A stretch of 64,000 bases of DNA from UBA8752 sp965657965 (GCA_965657965.1 CBFHQM010000007.1:1-64000), one strand, 5' to 3'. Positions 15,816 to 24,673 are shown, counted from the stretch's first letter. Notes: generated by a model not told the origin, from the letters alone. Program-made: numbers and translations.

Positions 15816-17915
15816 ATGCTGAGATTGTTTCTCTTTGTTCTCGCCTTGGGCCTCACTTCGGTCTCGTTTGCTCAGACTTGGAATTTGTCTTGGAGCGATG
15901 AATTCGATGGGACAGCCATTGACCCCTCTAAATGGGGATACGATATGGGCACCGGTGCTGCGCAAGGATTGTGGGGATGGGGCAATGGGGAGCTTCAGTA
16001 TTACACCGACAACCTCGACAATGCACGGGTCGAGAACGGCCAATTGATCATTGCCGCTCGGGAGGAGAATTATGCTGGCAGCAATTACACTTCGGCGCGA
16101 ATGGTGACCAAGAATCGATTCAGCCAGACCCATGGTAAATGGGAGGCGCGGATCGATTTGCCAACAGGGCAAGGCATATGGCCCGCGTTTTGGATGCTCA
16201 GGGAGAACAACCCTTGGCCAGGAGAAATCGACATTATGGAACTTGTGGGTCACCTCCCCGGGAGTTGTCATGGCACGGCGCATTGGGGCACCGTGGACAA
16301 CGTTGAGTCCCTGGGTGGATCTGTTTATGCAGACGATTGGACTACAGGCTATCATGTCTACACTGTGGAATGGTGGCCAGATCACCTGCAGTGGTCTGTT
16401 GATGGTCAGGTATACTTCAACTTGGACCGTACTCAGGTCAGTCCGAGTCCATGGCTTTTTGCCGAAGATTACCACATGCTTTTGAATGTTGCTGTGGGCG
16501 GAGGTTGGCCGGGATCACCGGATGGTTCTACTGTTTTTCCTCAAGAAATGAGAGTAGACTGGGTTCGCGTCTACTCCCACCAAGCCGAGCTTCAACCCGT
16601 TACATTCCAAGTGAACATGGCCAATCAATCTCTTGGCACCGATGATGAAGTCTTCGTGTCCGGATTGTTTGATGGTTGGGCGGGAAACGCCACGGCTTTG
16701 TCTCATGACGGCAATGGCATTTGGTCCACAACGGTATCGCTGCCTCAAGGCATTCATGAGTACCGGTTTACAATCAATGGGTGGGGTGACACCGAAGAAT
16801 CGTTTGCGCCGGGGACGCCCGGGACGATCACCGTGGAGGATGATGGAGACATTTTCGTGAACCGTTATGTCGATGTGGGATGGTCCGGATTCGCCACAGA
16901 TCCAGATTGTTTTTCGAGTGCCTCCCCCTGCCCTTCTGCAGGACCAGGATGCAACGATCAAGATGCGAGCAATTACAATCCGTTGGCGGATGCAAACGAT
17001 GGAAGTTGCCTCTACGAGGTGGTCTTTTCTGTGGATTTGAACGGGGTCGAAGCTGAGGAGCAAACCGCGTATGTAAATGGCACCTTTAACGACTGGTGCG
17101 GGGAGTGCGCCCCCATGGCCGACGACAACGGAGATGGGGTTTGGACCGCCACCTTGCTTTTGCCAAATGACGGCCACGAATTCAAATACACAACCGAAGG
17201 CTGGTCAGGTCTTGTTGAAACCTTTGCCGTTGGGGCGCCTTGCACCAATACGAGCTATGATGGCCCTTCGGTTTACACCAACAGAACATTGATTGTGGCC
17301 GGATCTCCTGTGACGCTCGAGACGGCATGTTTTGGTACCTGCGAAATCTGTATGCCTCAGGTGGAAGTGGATTACAACTTGACGTTGCGGGTGCAGATGC
17401 CCGACCCTTCGATGTTGGCTTTGGTGGAAGTCAACGGCGTGTCTCATGCCATGACGCCCACGCTTTGGGGCGCATGGCAAGCCACCGTGGCTGTGCCTGG
17501 AAACGTCTCGGTTTCTTTTCGCTTCGGAACGCCTGCAGGCGGATTGGGTACGGCATGGGAGGATGTCTCCGGGTGCGGGGAAGGCCTGCGTCAAGCCACA
17601 TTGTTAGGGGATACAGCACTGCCCACGGTTTGCTTCGGAGCTTGTGGCCCATGTTTTGGTTGCGCAGACCCGTATGCGGCCAACTTTTCCCCTTTGGCTC
17701 ACCCAGACTCGCCGTCTTCCTTTTGTGAGGGGGTGGCCGAATCGGGCTGTTTGTACAGTGATGCTTCCAATTACAATGCCTTGGCTGTCTGGGACGATGG
17801 CTCCTGCATTTTCACCTTGTCTGGATACGCTTGTCCTGACTTGGATGGGGATGGCATTGTTGGGGTGAGCGATGTACTGGCAATGCTTTCTCAGTTCGGG
17901 AATACGTGCAATTGA
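15816..17915 (+). CDS. Secreted GH16 beta-glucanase with carbohydrate-binding-like repeats and dockerin-like C-terminus
   Basis: A 699-residue secreted glycoside hydrolase, probably a laminarinase-like beta-1,3-glucanase. The start at 15816 gives signal peptide MLRLFLFVLALGLTSVSFAQ; an in-frame ATG at 15759 overlaps the previous gene and is rejected. The GH16 domain spans about 20-255 (WSDEFDGTAIDPSKWGYDMG). Its active site is GEIDIMELVG, with nucleophile Glu about 136 and acid/base Glu about 141. Two starch-binding-fold-like repeats follow (VFVSGLFDGWAGNA and AYVNGTFNDWCGECA), with a more diverged region after them. Cys-rich motifs of the type DASNYNPLADANDGSC occur twice, with a variant (DPYAANFSPLAHPD). 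The protein ends in one cysteine-bracketed calcium-loop unit starting CPDLDGDGIVGV. It lies 47 bp after the phosphodiesterase gene, perhaps in one operon. Confidence 0.9.
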   Translation: MLRLFLFVLALGLTSVSFAQTWNLSWSDEFDGTAIDPSKWGYDMGTGAAQGLWGWGNGELQYYTDNLDNARVENGQLIIAAREENYAGSNYTSARMVTKNRFSQTHGKWEARIDLPTGQGIWPAFWMLRENNPWPGEIDIMELVGHLPGSCHGTAHWGTVDNVESLGGSVYADDWTTGYHVYTVEWWPDHLQWSVDGQVYFNLDRTQVSPSPWLFAEDYHMLLNVAVGGGWPGSPDGSTVFPQEMRVDWVRVYSHQAELQPVTFQVNMANQSLGTDDEVFVSGLFDGWAGNATALSHDGNGIWSTTVSLPQGIHEYRFTINGWGDTEESFAPGTPGTITVEDDGDIFVNRYVDVGWSGFATDPDCFSSASPCPSAGPGCNDQDASNYNPLADANDGSCLYEVVFSVDLNGVEAEEQTAYVNGTFNDWCGECAPMADDNGDGVWTATLLLPNDGHEFKYTTEGWSGLVETFAVGAPCTNTSYDGPSVYTNRTLIVAGSPVTLETACFGTCEICMPQVEVDYNLTLRVQMPDPSMLALVEVNGVSHAMTPTLWGAWQATVAVPGNVSVSFRFGTPAGGLGTAWEDVSGCGEGLRQATLLGDTALPTVCFGACGPCFGCADPYAANFSPLAHPDSPSSFCEGVAESGCLYSDASNYNALAVWDDGSCIFTLSGYACPDLDGDGIVGVSDVLAMLSQFGNTCN

Positions 17916-17934
17916 ACCTTGAGTCTAGAATCAG

Positions 17935-18495
17935 ATGAACATGACCACACGCAGTCGACTGTCGTTTCTTGTGAATTTCCTCAAGCACCCCTTGCGCAAC
18001 GCCTCCGTTGTACCCAGTAGTCGCATCGCCTCGAAAAGCATGTTCGACGGCTTGGATTTGTCGCGGATGAAGTATGTAGTTGAACTGGGTCCGGGTACGG
18101 GGTGCTTTACCCAAGAATTGTACGATCGACTTCCTTCTGATTGCCAAGTTTTGGTGATTGAATTGGACGATGGGTACGTGGCCGATCTAAAGGCCCGCTT
18201 TGGCCATCGCTTCGACATTGTTCAGGCCAGCGCACATGAATTGGACGCCTTGATTGAAGAACGGGGATGGCCTTCGGTTGATTTGATTCTCTCGGGGCTT
18301 CCGTTTGTTCTTCCCGATCCCATTAAGCAGGTCCTCTTCGCCGCCATTCTTCGCAGAACTGGCCAAGGCTCGGTGTACCGTTTCTTTACCTACCTCCCCC
18401 CCGTTATGAAGAAGCATTATGTGGGTTTTGACCTCAAATTGGTGCGCCATGTTGCAGCCAATTTCCCACCCATGTGGATCTACTCGGTGAATTGA
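17935..18495 (+). CDS. Class I SAM-dependent methyltransferase, phospholipid N-methyltransferase (PmtA)-like
   Basis: A 186-residue methyltransferase. FLKHPLRNASVVPSSRIASK near residues 14-33 is the membrane-interacting N-terminal signature of PmtA-type phospholipid N-methyltransferases. The AdoMet-binding motif is VVELGPGTGCFTQ near residues 48-60, motif II is LVIELDD, and SGLPFVLP corresponds to the substrate-side motif IV seen in PmtA and KsgA/Dim relatives. It could methylate phosphatidylethanolamine or a related amine lipid, but rRNA dimethyladenosine transferases share the fold; the short length favours PmtA. It has no membrane helix. It starts 19 bp after the GH16 gene and precedes the CotH protein by about 110 bp. 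Confidence 0.78.
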   Translation: MNMTTRSRLSFLVNFLKHPLRNASVVPSSRIASKSMFDGLDLSRMKYVVELGPGTGCFTQELYDRLPSDCQVLVIELDDGYVADLKARFGHRFDIVQASAHELDALIEERGWPSVDLILSGLPFVLPDPIKQVLFAAILRRTGQGSVYRFFTYLPPVMKKHYVGFDLKLVRHVAANFPPMWIYSVN

Positions 18496-18604
18496 TCTCT
18501 GCCGCATTGTCGCAACGAATGAGACACATCCAGAGGTGGTAGATTTAGGGGTATAGATTATCGACGCAAGACGCAACCTCCGCAGGACTTGGTTGGTTAG
18601 ACGT

Positions 18605-21600
18605 ATGTATCTTGCAAGATTCTTGATTTTGAACCGCATTTCTCCCTCCCGTATCGTTTCCCTCTTGATGGGGTGCGTTCTCGTTTTTGCCGCTCAGGCA
18701 CAGATCGTAATCAATGAATTTTCGTGCTCGAATTACTCGTTGAACGTAGCTGGCAACAATGAAGATTTTGTTGAGCTGTTCAACCCCACTGCAGGGCCGG
18801 TTGACATCGGAGGTTGGCACATGTCGGACAATACTGCCAATCCCACAAAATTCGAGATCCCAGCGGGCAGCATTGTCCCGCCAAATGGATTCTTGACCAT
18901 CATTTGCAGTGGAAGCGCTCAGGATGGCGTGTTGTATGCCGGTGGATTCTTGAATACCAATTTCAGGATTCACCAGTGCAAACAAGAGTCTGTAGTGTTG
19001 GCCGATGCACTGGGCAACATTGTGGAGAGCTACACATACGGAACGGATATAGAGACCAATCAAGAAGACCACAGTTGGGCCAGAAACACCGACGGCACAC
19101 CTGGCTGGAAAGTCTGTACAAACCCAACCCCAAATGCGACCAACGCGGGAGCTGCGGGTTTCATGTTTGATGGGTATGTTCCCAAACCAGTCTTGGGCGA
19201 GGCTCCGGGTTACCACGCCAATGCACTGTCCGTGGCCATCACGGCCGAGCCTGGCATGGAGATTCATTATACGCTCGATGGCTATCGTCCGGATGACAGC
19301 ACGCTTCCGTATATGGCTCCAATCGGCCTTTTCGAAACCACGGTGATTCGCGCTGTAGCGATCGACCCAACAGGCGTCCTCGCGTCCAGTTTTGTCGAGA
19401 CCAACACGTACTTCTTTGGAAACGACGCCCATTCGATTCGGGTGGTGAGCGTGAGTGGCCCAGGATTGGAAGACGGTGCATGGTTCGGAGATGAGCCCAT
19501 GCACATCGAGTTCTTTCACGAGGACGGATCATTCTGGGTCGAAGCCGAAGGCGACAGCAATGAGCATGGAAACGATTCAAATGCTTACCCGCAAAAGGGA
19601 TTTGACTACGTTACACGAGACCAGATGGGCCACGATGACGTGGTGGATGCAGAGTTGTTCCACCTGTCGGATCGCGGGAAATTTCAACGCTTGATTTTCA
19701 AGGCTGCAGCCAACGACAACTACCCTTTCTCAGATGGAGGGCTGGGTGGTGCCCACATCCGGGATGCATATGTACAGACCTTGAGTGGCTTGGCCGATTT
19801 GCATTTGGATGAGCGGACCAATGAGAGTTGCATCCTCTACATCAATGGTCAGTACTGGGGTGTTTATGAGTATCGCGAAAAAGTGGACGACAGCGATTTC
19901 ACCAATAAGTACTACGACCAGGGGCGCTATGACATTGATTTTTTGAAGACCTGGGGCGGGACCTGGGAAGAATATGGTGACGGAGACGATTGGTACACCT
20001 TGGTGGATTACATCACTGGCAACGACATGACGGTGGCGGCCAATTATCAAAATGCCGTGGCGGAGTTAAACGAGATGTCGCTGATTGACTACTTCATTTT
20101 GAACAGTTACGTGGTCTGTGCGGACTGGTTGAACTGGAACACCGCTTGGTGGAGAGGACGGAACCCCGATGGAGATGGCCGCCGCTGGCGCTATGCGCTT
20201 TGGGACATGGACAACACCTTTGGCCATGGCACGAACTACACAGGAGTGCCTGACACCGGGGCAGAAGCGGACCCCTGCAATCCAGAAAGCTTAGGAGATG
20301 TGGGCGGACAAGGACACATTCCGGTGTTGAATGCTTTGCTCGAAAATGACGAGTTCTGGGCCACGTACATCAACCGATGGGCAGACTTGGGGAACACCCA
20401 CTTTAGCTGCGACAACATGCACGCGGTGTTGGACAGCATGATTGCCGTTATCGATCCAGAGATGCCACGTCAAATTGACCGCTGGGGAGGTGACTACGCG
20501 TCATGGCAGGCGGAAGTGCAGGAGGTGCACGACTTCATCGATGAGCGATGCAATGAAACGGTGTTGTCGGGCATGGAAGACTGCTACGATGTGGAACCGG
20601 TTACGCTCACATTGTTGATCGATGGCTGCGGCGAAGTAGAATTGAACTCAGTCGACATCACGCCGGATATGGTGCCCTTTTCGGGGTGGTATTTCGCAGA
20701 CGTCCCCATGTCCATGGAGGCCGAGGAGCTTTGCGACGGTGCCGAATTCTTGTACTGGGAAGTGGAATCCGGAGACTTGACCTTTGCCAATGATCAAGAC
20801 ATTTTGGTCGAATTCGAGCTCTCGGGAGACGTCACCATTACTGCACATTTTGGAGAGCCAGTTCCACCGGAGACCGTGGTGTTCAATGTGGAGCCAGCTG
20901 GTGTGGGTGACATTTCTGTGAATGGTGTTGTAATCGGTCCCTACCCTGATGCCTTAGAGCTGTTTGACGGGGACCACGACATTTCGGCCTCTGCAGACGC
21001 TTGGTGGGCGTTTACTCACTGGACTTGGGAAAACAATGGCATCCTTCCCGATGCTGAATCTGCCAGCGCTACGCTTCTGGTCGATACCGGAGGAACGGTG
21101 ACCGCACATTTTGACTACGTGGAACATGTTGACCTGATTGTGGACGTGGAGCCAGCGGGTTCTGGCTCAGTCGAAGTGGTGGGCCGCACCACGGTCACGG
21201 ACCATTGGGAGGACAGTTTTGAGGTCGATGGGCCTCAAGCCTTCAATGCCAAGCCAGCCGCAGATTGGCAGTTCGACCGCTGGGAAGTCATTGGCAGCGT
21301 GTCGTCCTCAGCGCTGAACGCGCCTGAGTTGGGCGTCGAACTTCCCGCAGACGGTGAGGTTCATGTGATTGCACACTTTACGGAGCTGGACTTGCGCCTG
21401 TTTGTGCCCAACGCATTCTCCCCCAATAACGATGGACTGAATGACGGTTTCCGCCCACTGGGGCAGGCTTTCGGTGCAACGGATTACCGATTCGATGTCT
21501 TTAACCGTTGGGGAGAAGTGGTTTTCTCCTCAACTGACCCCAATGAGTACTGGGTGGGTCAAGACCAGCGCGGAGACGCCGAACATTTTGTCCGGGACGG

Positions 21601-21685
21601 GCAGTATGCATACGCTGTACAGGTGCGTTGGACGCACGGGAAATACCCGGAGACAGTGCAGGGCATGGTGATGGTCATTCGCTGA
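18605..21685 (+). CDS. Secreted LTD/CotH-domain protein with type B T9SS sorting domain
   Basis: About 1026 residues. The ATG at 18605 gives a signal peptide ending VLVFAAQAQ; a TTG four codons upstream is less likely. A lamin-tail domain comes first (IVINEFSCSNYSLN, FVELFNPTAGPVDIGGWHMS). A chitobiase-C-like segment follows (YTLDGYRPDDSTLPY). Then comes a CotH kinase-like domain of roughly 300 residues (FQRLIFKAAANDNYPF, INGQYWGVYEYREKVDD, WRYALWDMDNTFG), whose Asp-rich DMDN motif is the metal-binding end. Three repeats each ending in xxAHF (TITAHF, TVTAHF, VIAHF) form Big-type spacers. The last 90 residues start FVPNAFSPNNDGLNDGF and contain VFNRWGEVVF, the gliding-motility/type B sorting domain. 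It is therefore a T9SS cargo exposed on the surface. The function of the CotH domain here is unknown. Confidence 0.9.
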   Translation: MYLARFLILNRISPSRIVSLLMGCVLVFAAQAQIVINEFSCSNYSLNVAGNNEDFVELFNPTAGPVDIGGWHMSDNTANPTKFEIPAGSIVPPNGFLTIICSGSAQDGVLYAGGFLNTNFRIHQCKQESVVLADALGNIVESYTYGTDIETNQEDHSWARNTDGTPGWKVCTNPTPNATNAGAAGFMFDGYVPKPVLGEAPGYHANALSVAITAEPGMEIHYTLDGYRPDDSTLPYMAPIGLFETTVIRAVAIDPTGVLASSFVETNTYFFGNDAHSIRVVSVSGPGLEDGAWFGDEPMHIEFFHEDGSFWVEAEGDSNEHGNDSNAYPQKGFDYVTRDQMGHDDVVDAELFHLSDRGKFQRLIFKAAANDNYPFSDGGLGGAHIRDAYVQTLSGLADLHLDERTNESCILYINGQYWGVYEYREKVDDSDFTNKYYDQGRYDIDFLKTWGGTWEEYGDGDDWYTLVDYITGNDMTVAANYQNAVAELNEMSLIDYFILNSYVVCADWLNWNTAWWRGRNPDGDGRRWRYALWDMDNTFGHGTNYTGVPDTGAEADPCNPESLGDVGGQGHIPVLNALLENDEFWATYINRWADLGNTHFSCDNMHAVLDSMIAVIDPEMPRQIDRWGGDYASWQAEVQEVHDFIDERCNETVLSGMEDCYDVEPVTLTLLIDGCGEVELNSVDITPDMVPFSGWYFADVPMSMEAEELCDGAEFLYWEVESGDLTFANDQDILVEFELSGDVTITAHFGEPVPPETVVFNVEPAGVGDISVNGVVIGPYPDALELFDGDHDISASADAWWAFTHWTWENNGILPDAESASATLLVDTGGTVTAHFDYVEHVDLIVDVEPAGSGSVEVVGRTTVTDHWEDSFEVDGPQAFNAKPAADWQFDRWEVIGSVSSSALNAPELGVELPADGEVHVIAHFTELDLRLFVPNAFSPNNDGLNDGFRPLGQAFGATDYRFDVFNRWGEVVFSSTDPNEYWVGQDQRGDAEHFVRDGQYAYAVQVRWTHGKYPETVQGMVMVIR

Positions 21686-21746
21686 CCTTCACCCTGTTTT
21701 TATCTTTGGTGAGATGGTGGCAGCGCCAAACGTGGATGGCAAAAAA

Positions 21747-22199
21747 TCAGCCCTCTGTGCTTGAGTTTAAAGCCAAATCTGTCCAACGTGCACCGTGGAT
21801 TTTGGCGATCAAAACAAACAGAACAACGCCAACTGGGCCGAGCATAAAGGTGGCCAATTGACAAGGAACGAGCCAAAGACGCTGGATGCCAAGGTTCAAT
21901 CCCTTGTGTGTTATCAAAGCCCCGGCAAGAAGGTCAAAGGCCAAGTAGTGAATCCATCCTGCAGTCATGGCCCATGGGTCCTGAAGCAGCGCGATTATTC
22001 CCGCCAAAGACATAAAGTCGGCCCCTTGGAAATTGAAATGGGAGAGCACAACCAACATGTATCCGGCAGCGAGGAACGCGACCGCAACTCCACTCAGGAT
22101 GTAGCGCCGCACCCATTTTGAACGCGGGGCCAAAATCAAGGCCATCCAAAACAGTGGAGCAAGTCCATTGAAGACTTGAAACGTGGACTCTGGCGTCAT
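21747..22199 (-). CDS. ABA4-like (DUF4281) integral membrane protein
   Basis: A 150-residue protein with about four transmembrane helices. It begins with FQVFNGLAPLFWMALILAP and includes DPWAMTAGWIHYLAFDLLAGA, then LVPCQLATFMLGPVGVVLF. The WIHYLAFDLL segment and the GPVG turn are characteristic of the ABA4-like family, named after a plant protein needed for neoxanthin formation. In bacteria the role is unknown; involvement in carotenoid or lipid chemistry would be an inference from the plant name only. Its start overlaps the stop of the upstream gene in an ATGA arrangement, so both are co-translated. It converges on the CotH gene with about 60 bp between the stops. Confidence 0.82.
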   Translation of the reverse strand: MTPESTFQVFNGLAPLFWMALILAPRSKWVRRYILSGVAVAFLAAGYMLVVLSHFNFQGADFMSLAGIIALLQDPWAMTAGWIHYLAFDLLAGALITHKGLNLGIQRLWLVPCQLATFMLGPVGVVLFVLIAKIHGARWTDLALNSSTEG

Positions 22200-22723
22200 C
22201 CGCCTTTTTTGTCGCCGATGAAGTGGTCTTCTTTCCGATCAAACAAGACATTGAACGTGGTCAGAGAACCGTAACAGCGCGTAATGTATTGCTGCAGATT
22301 CACCTTGTCCTCGTCGGACAGTTTACTGTTGCTGTTGATGTTTTGCTCGAGCACCCTCAGTCGGTCGCGGAGCATCACAATCTTGTGGAAGAAAGTTTCG
22401 ACTGGAATTTCTTTGCTTTTGAGGCCTTCCTCACCTGGGCGCAACTCCATTACACCCCCCTCCCACTTGTCTCCCAAGGGAATGGGGCTAGGAGATTCAA
22501 GGTATTGGTCGAATACATTTTCGACTGCAGAAATCACATCCTCCAATTCAATGCCCCCGTTGGCGGGTTCAGCTCCTTCAATCACCTCGTAGGATTCGTA
22601 GGTTTTGGCCAGCTCTTTTTCTCCATGTTCCTGGAAGAAAATGCGCCATGCAGCGCCTGCTTCCCCGAAAATCGCGCCTTCCCCGTATTTGGGGTGAGCG
22701 ATGCGTGCTCCAATTCCAATCAT
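22196..22723 (-). CDS. Conserved-looking protein with N-terminal HPKYGEG motif, function unknown
   Basis: A 175-residue soluble protein. It opens MIGIGARIAHPKYGEGAIFG, a small beta-barrel motif (G-x-V-x-H-x-x-Y-G-x-G) that is also found as the RNA-polymerase-binding C-terminal module of PcrA/UvrD helicases and in short proteins. A Glu-rich middle is followed by an alpha-helical C-terminal half (VETFFHKIVMLRDRLRVLEQ, then SKLSDEDKVNLQQYITRCYG) with coiled-coil character. No catalytic residues are recognisable. The gene is coupled to the ABA4-like gene by a 4-bp overlap. A nucleic-acid or RNA-polymerase-associated role is conceivable from the N-terminal module but is not established. Confidence 0.75.
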   Translation of the reverse strand: MIGIGARIAHPKYGEGAIFGEAGAAWRIFFQEHGEKELAKTYESYEVIEGAEPANGGIELEDVISAVENVFDQYLESPSPIPLGDKWEGGVMELRPGEEGLKSKEIPVETFFHKIVMLRDRLRVLEQNINSNSKLSDEDKVNLQQYITRCYGSLTTFNVLFDRKEDHFIGDKKGG

Positions 22724-22798
22724 AAGACCAAGATGCGGATGCGGGTGGCTGTTTTGAATCTCCTTGCATTACGAAATGAACACCCGCCCGTCGAAGGC

Positions 22799-22806
22799 TA
22801 CCTTTG
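22799..22806 (+). promoter_or_regulatory. TAnnTTTG -7 box upstream of adenosine deaminase
   Basis: TACCTTTG followed by CA matches the Bacteroidota -7 element exactly and sits 8 bases before the ATG at 22815. No TTG is found at the expected distance upstream, so the promoter is only half supported. It favours the 22815 start. Confidence 0.4.
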
Positions 22807-22814
22807 CAGGTTAC

Positions 22815-23813
22815 ATGAACGACGAAGCCCTCCGTGCCCTACCCAAAGTTGAACTCCATTGTCACCTCGAATTGGCTGCGCGTCCGGCGTTACTCAAGGA
22901 GTTGCTTTCGGCCAAAGGGAAGCGATTGGATGAGGCCTCGTTTCGGAGAGAGCTCTTGATCACAGAGCCTGTTGGAGATTTGCCCACCTTGCTCAATATT
23001 TTTCTCGGCCATCGGGATTTGTTGGACTCGGCCGAGGTGGTAGAGCGTTTGACTTATGAGTGTTGTGAGGACATGGCCAACGACGGTGTTCGCATTTTGG
23101 AACTCCGTTATGCGCCTAGCTTTTTGTGTGATGCGCATGCGGGGCTGAAGCCCGATGACATGCACGCTGCAATTCTTCGGGGCATTGCGCGCGCCGAATC
23201 GGATTTCCCCATTGCAGTAGGACTCATTTGCTTGCTTCAGCGCATCAAAACGGTGGAGGAAAACAAGTATTGGCTGGATTTCGCGATTGAAAAAAAGGCC
23301 GACTTTTTGGCCATGGATTTGGCGGACAATGAGCTGGCTGTGGGGCCTGAAGCTTTTGTTCCGTTGTTTGAAAAGGCCAAGTCAGAGGGGTTTGCGGTTA
23401 CCATTCATGCTGGAGAAGCTGCGGGCCCGCAAGCGGCGAGAAACATCCGCAATTCGATTGAAATGTTGCATGCGGACCGAATTGGCCACGGTGTGCGCAT
23501 TTTAGAAGACGCCGAGGTACTTGCTTTTGTTCGCGAGCGTGGGACAGTCTTGGAATTGTGCCCGACGTCCAATTGGTTGAGTGGTGTGTGTCCAACGCGT
23601 GAGGCGCACCCCTTCCGGGACATCATGGATGCAGGCATCAAAACGACGGTGAACACCGACGATCCGGGGATCATGAACATCAGCATCATGGATGAATACC
23701 GGTTGCTTCGAGATGCGATGTCCTTTACCGAAGCTGAGTTTGTGCAAATCAACCAGTGGGGACGAGATGCGTCTTTTGTTTCGGAGGCACGCAAGAAGGC
23801 CGTTTGGCCTTAA
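22815..23813 (+). CDS. add: Adenosine deaminase
   Basis: Hydrolytically deaminates adenosine to inosine in purine salvage. With the start at 22815 it has 332 residues, as expected. The metal-binding LPKVELHCHLE lies near residue 10, with catalytic-site motifs MHAGEAAG, HADRIGHGVRI, CPTSNWLSG and NTDDPGI following in the family order; these supply the zinc histidines, the catalytic Glu/His and the metal Asp. In-frame ATGs at 22764 and 22776 would add 13-17 residues but place a -7 promoter box inside the gene. Substrate preference could extend to adenine, since adenine deaminases of the same family look similar. It converges with the acetyltransferase gene, leaving three bases between the stop codons. 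Confidence 0.92.
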   Translation: MNDEALRALPKVELHCHLELAARPALLKELLSAKGKRLDEASFRRELLITEPVGDLPTLLNIFLGHRDLLDSAEVVERLTYECCEDMANDGVRILELRYAPSFLCDAHAGLKPDDMHAAILRGIARAESDFPIAVGLICLLQRIKTVEENKYWLDFAIEKKADFLAMDLADNELAVGPEAFVPLFEKAKSEGFAVTIHAGEAAGPQAARNIRNSIEMLHADRIGHGVRILEDAEVLAFVRERGTVLELCPTSNWLSGVCPTREAHPFRDIMDAGIKTTVNTDDPGIMNISIMDEYRLLRDAMSFTEAEFVQINQWGRDASFVSEARKKAVWP

Positions 23814-23816
23814 GTC

Positions 23817-24641
23817 TCAGGGGAACAAGTCGGGTCTGCGTTGCCTCATCAGCCAACGCCAAGGCCAGCGGATGCGGACCAGTTTTATTTTGTCCTTCTT
23901 TTCTGCTCCAAACTCGGCATAGAATCGATCGACACCGGGGTCTGCGCTCCCTCCAAAATCGAAGTGGGTGGCCTTGTGTGCGGCCGCATGTCGCATGGCC
24001 GTGGCGATCAACAGTACGGTTGCCCGAGAGCTCTCTCCTGGTGTCCCCCCCCTGAATTGGCCACCAAATCCATAGACGCACACATCCGAACCTTGGCCAT
24101 GAAACACCCCTCCGGCCGCCACTTTTCCGTTGGACAAGGTGACTTTCCAAGCGTGAGTGTCGGGCTCTTCCAGCAAGGCTAAAAGCAGCTGTCGTAGCGC
24201 CGTTTCGTCACTTTTGAGCCCTTTTCTGTCTCGTGCAGCCTGATGGAGTTGTACCAGAAGGTCAAGGTCTTGGGTGGGCGATGCCACGGCGCCATCTCGT
24301 AACGCCCGTTTCAGTTGTTTTTTACGGTGACTGGGCCACGGATCTACTGGGTCCTCAAGCGGGCTTAACGGGAGAGTCCGGGTGTGCTTTTGGACGGTCC
24401 AAATGCCTTTCGGCAACGGCATCGGGGCCGCTTCGCCATGTGCCAAGTCTAGAACCACCAACCCGAAGCGGGGTGCGGTCAAAGCTTCGATGAGCTTCTT
24501 GGGGTCAGGCGATGTGCCAATGTGCTGGGCCCATAGCGGGGTAACCATGGCGCGAAGACCAAAGCGCATGGTGGTGGTCATGCGTCGGCCTGCTGCGTCA
24601 TGGATGCAGTTTGGAAAGGCGCGATCCCAGGCGGCATTCAT
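23817..24641 (-). CDS. FemAB-like GNAT-fold acyltransferase
   Basis: A 274-residue protein of the GNAT superfamily, resembling the FemAB-like/acetyltransf_6 group. The N-terminal half ends with KKQLKRALRDGA, the typical RRNLRKA-like element before the catalytic GNAT half. The C-terminal half has GKVAAGGVFHGQGSDVCVYG, then ESSRATVLLIATAMRHAAAH and THFDFGGSADPGVDRFYAEFG, in which FDFGG is the characteristic beta-strand and turn of this group. Members transfer amino acids or acyl groups to peptidoglycan or surface polymers; the acceptor here is unknown. There is no signal peptide. A basic C-terminal tail (RWPWRWLMRQRR) could touch the membrane. Confidence 0.8.
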   Translation of the reverse strand: MNAAWDRAFPNCIHDAAGRRMTTTMRFGLRAMVTPLWAQHIGTSPDPKKLIEALTAPRFGLVVLDLAHGEAAPMPLPKGIWTVQKHTRTLPLSPLEDPVDPWPSHRKKQLKRALRDGAVASPTQDLDLLVQLHQAARDRKGLKSDETALRQLLLALLEEPDTHAWKVTLSNGKVAAGGVFHGQGSDVCVYGFGGQFRGGTPGESSRATVLLIATAMRHAAAHKATHFDFGGSADPGVDRFYAEFGAEKKDKIKLVRIRWPWRWLMRQRRPDLFP

Positions 24642-24673
24642 GTTGCAAAGATGGGGTTTGTGATCTTGCGTCC

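Noticed and set aside
17000..17850. Repeated DASNYN-type motifs as tandem repeats
   Set aside because: They are protein-level motifs separated by diverged sequence. No nucleotide tandem repeat or recombination-type array is present.
18545..19519. 324-residue open frame on the minus strand
   Set aside because: It lies antisense to the CotH/LTD gene, whose domains and signal peptide are clear. The reverse product shows no motif.
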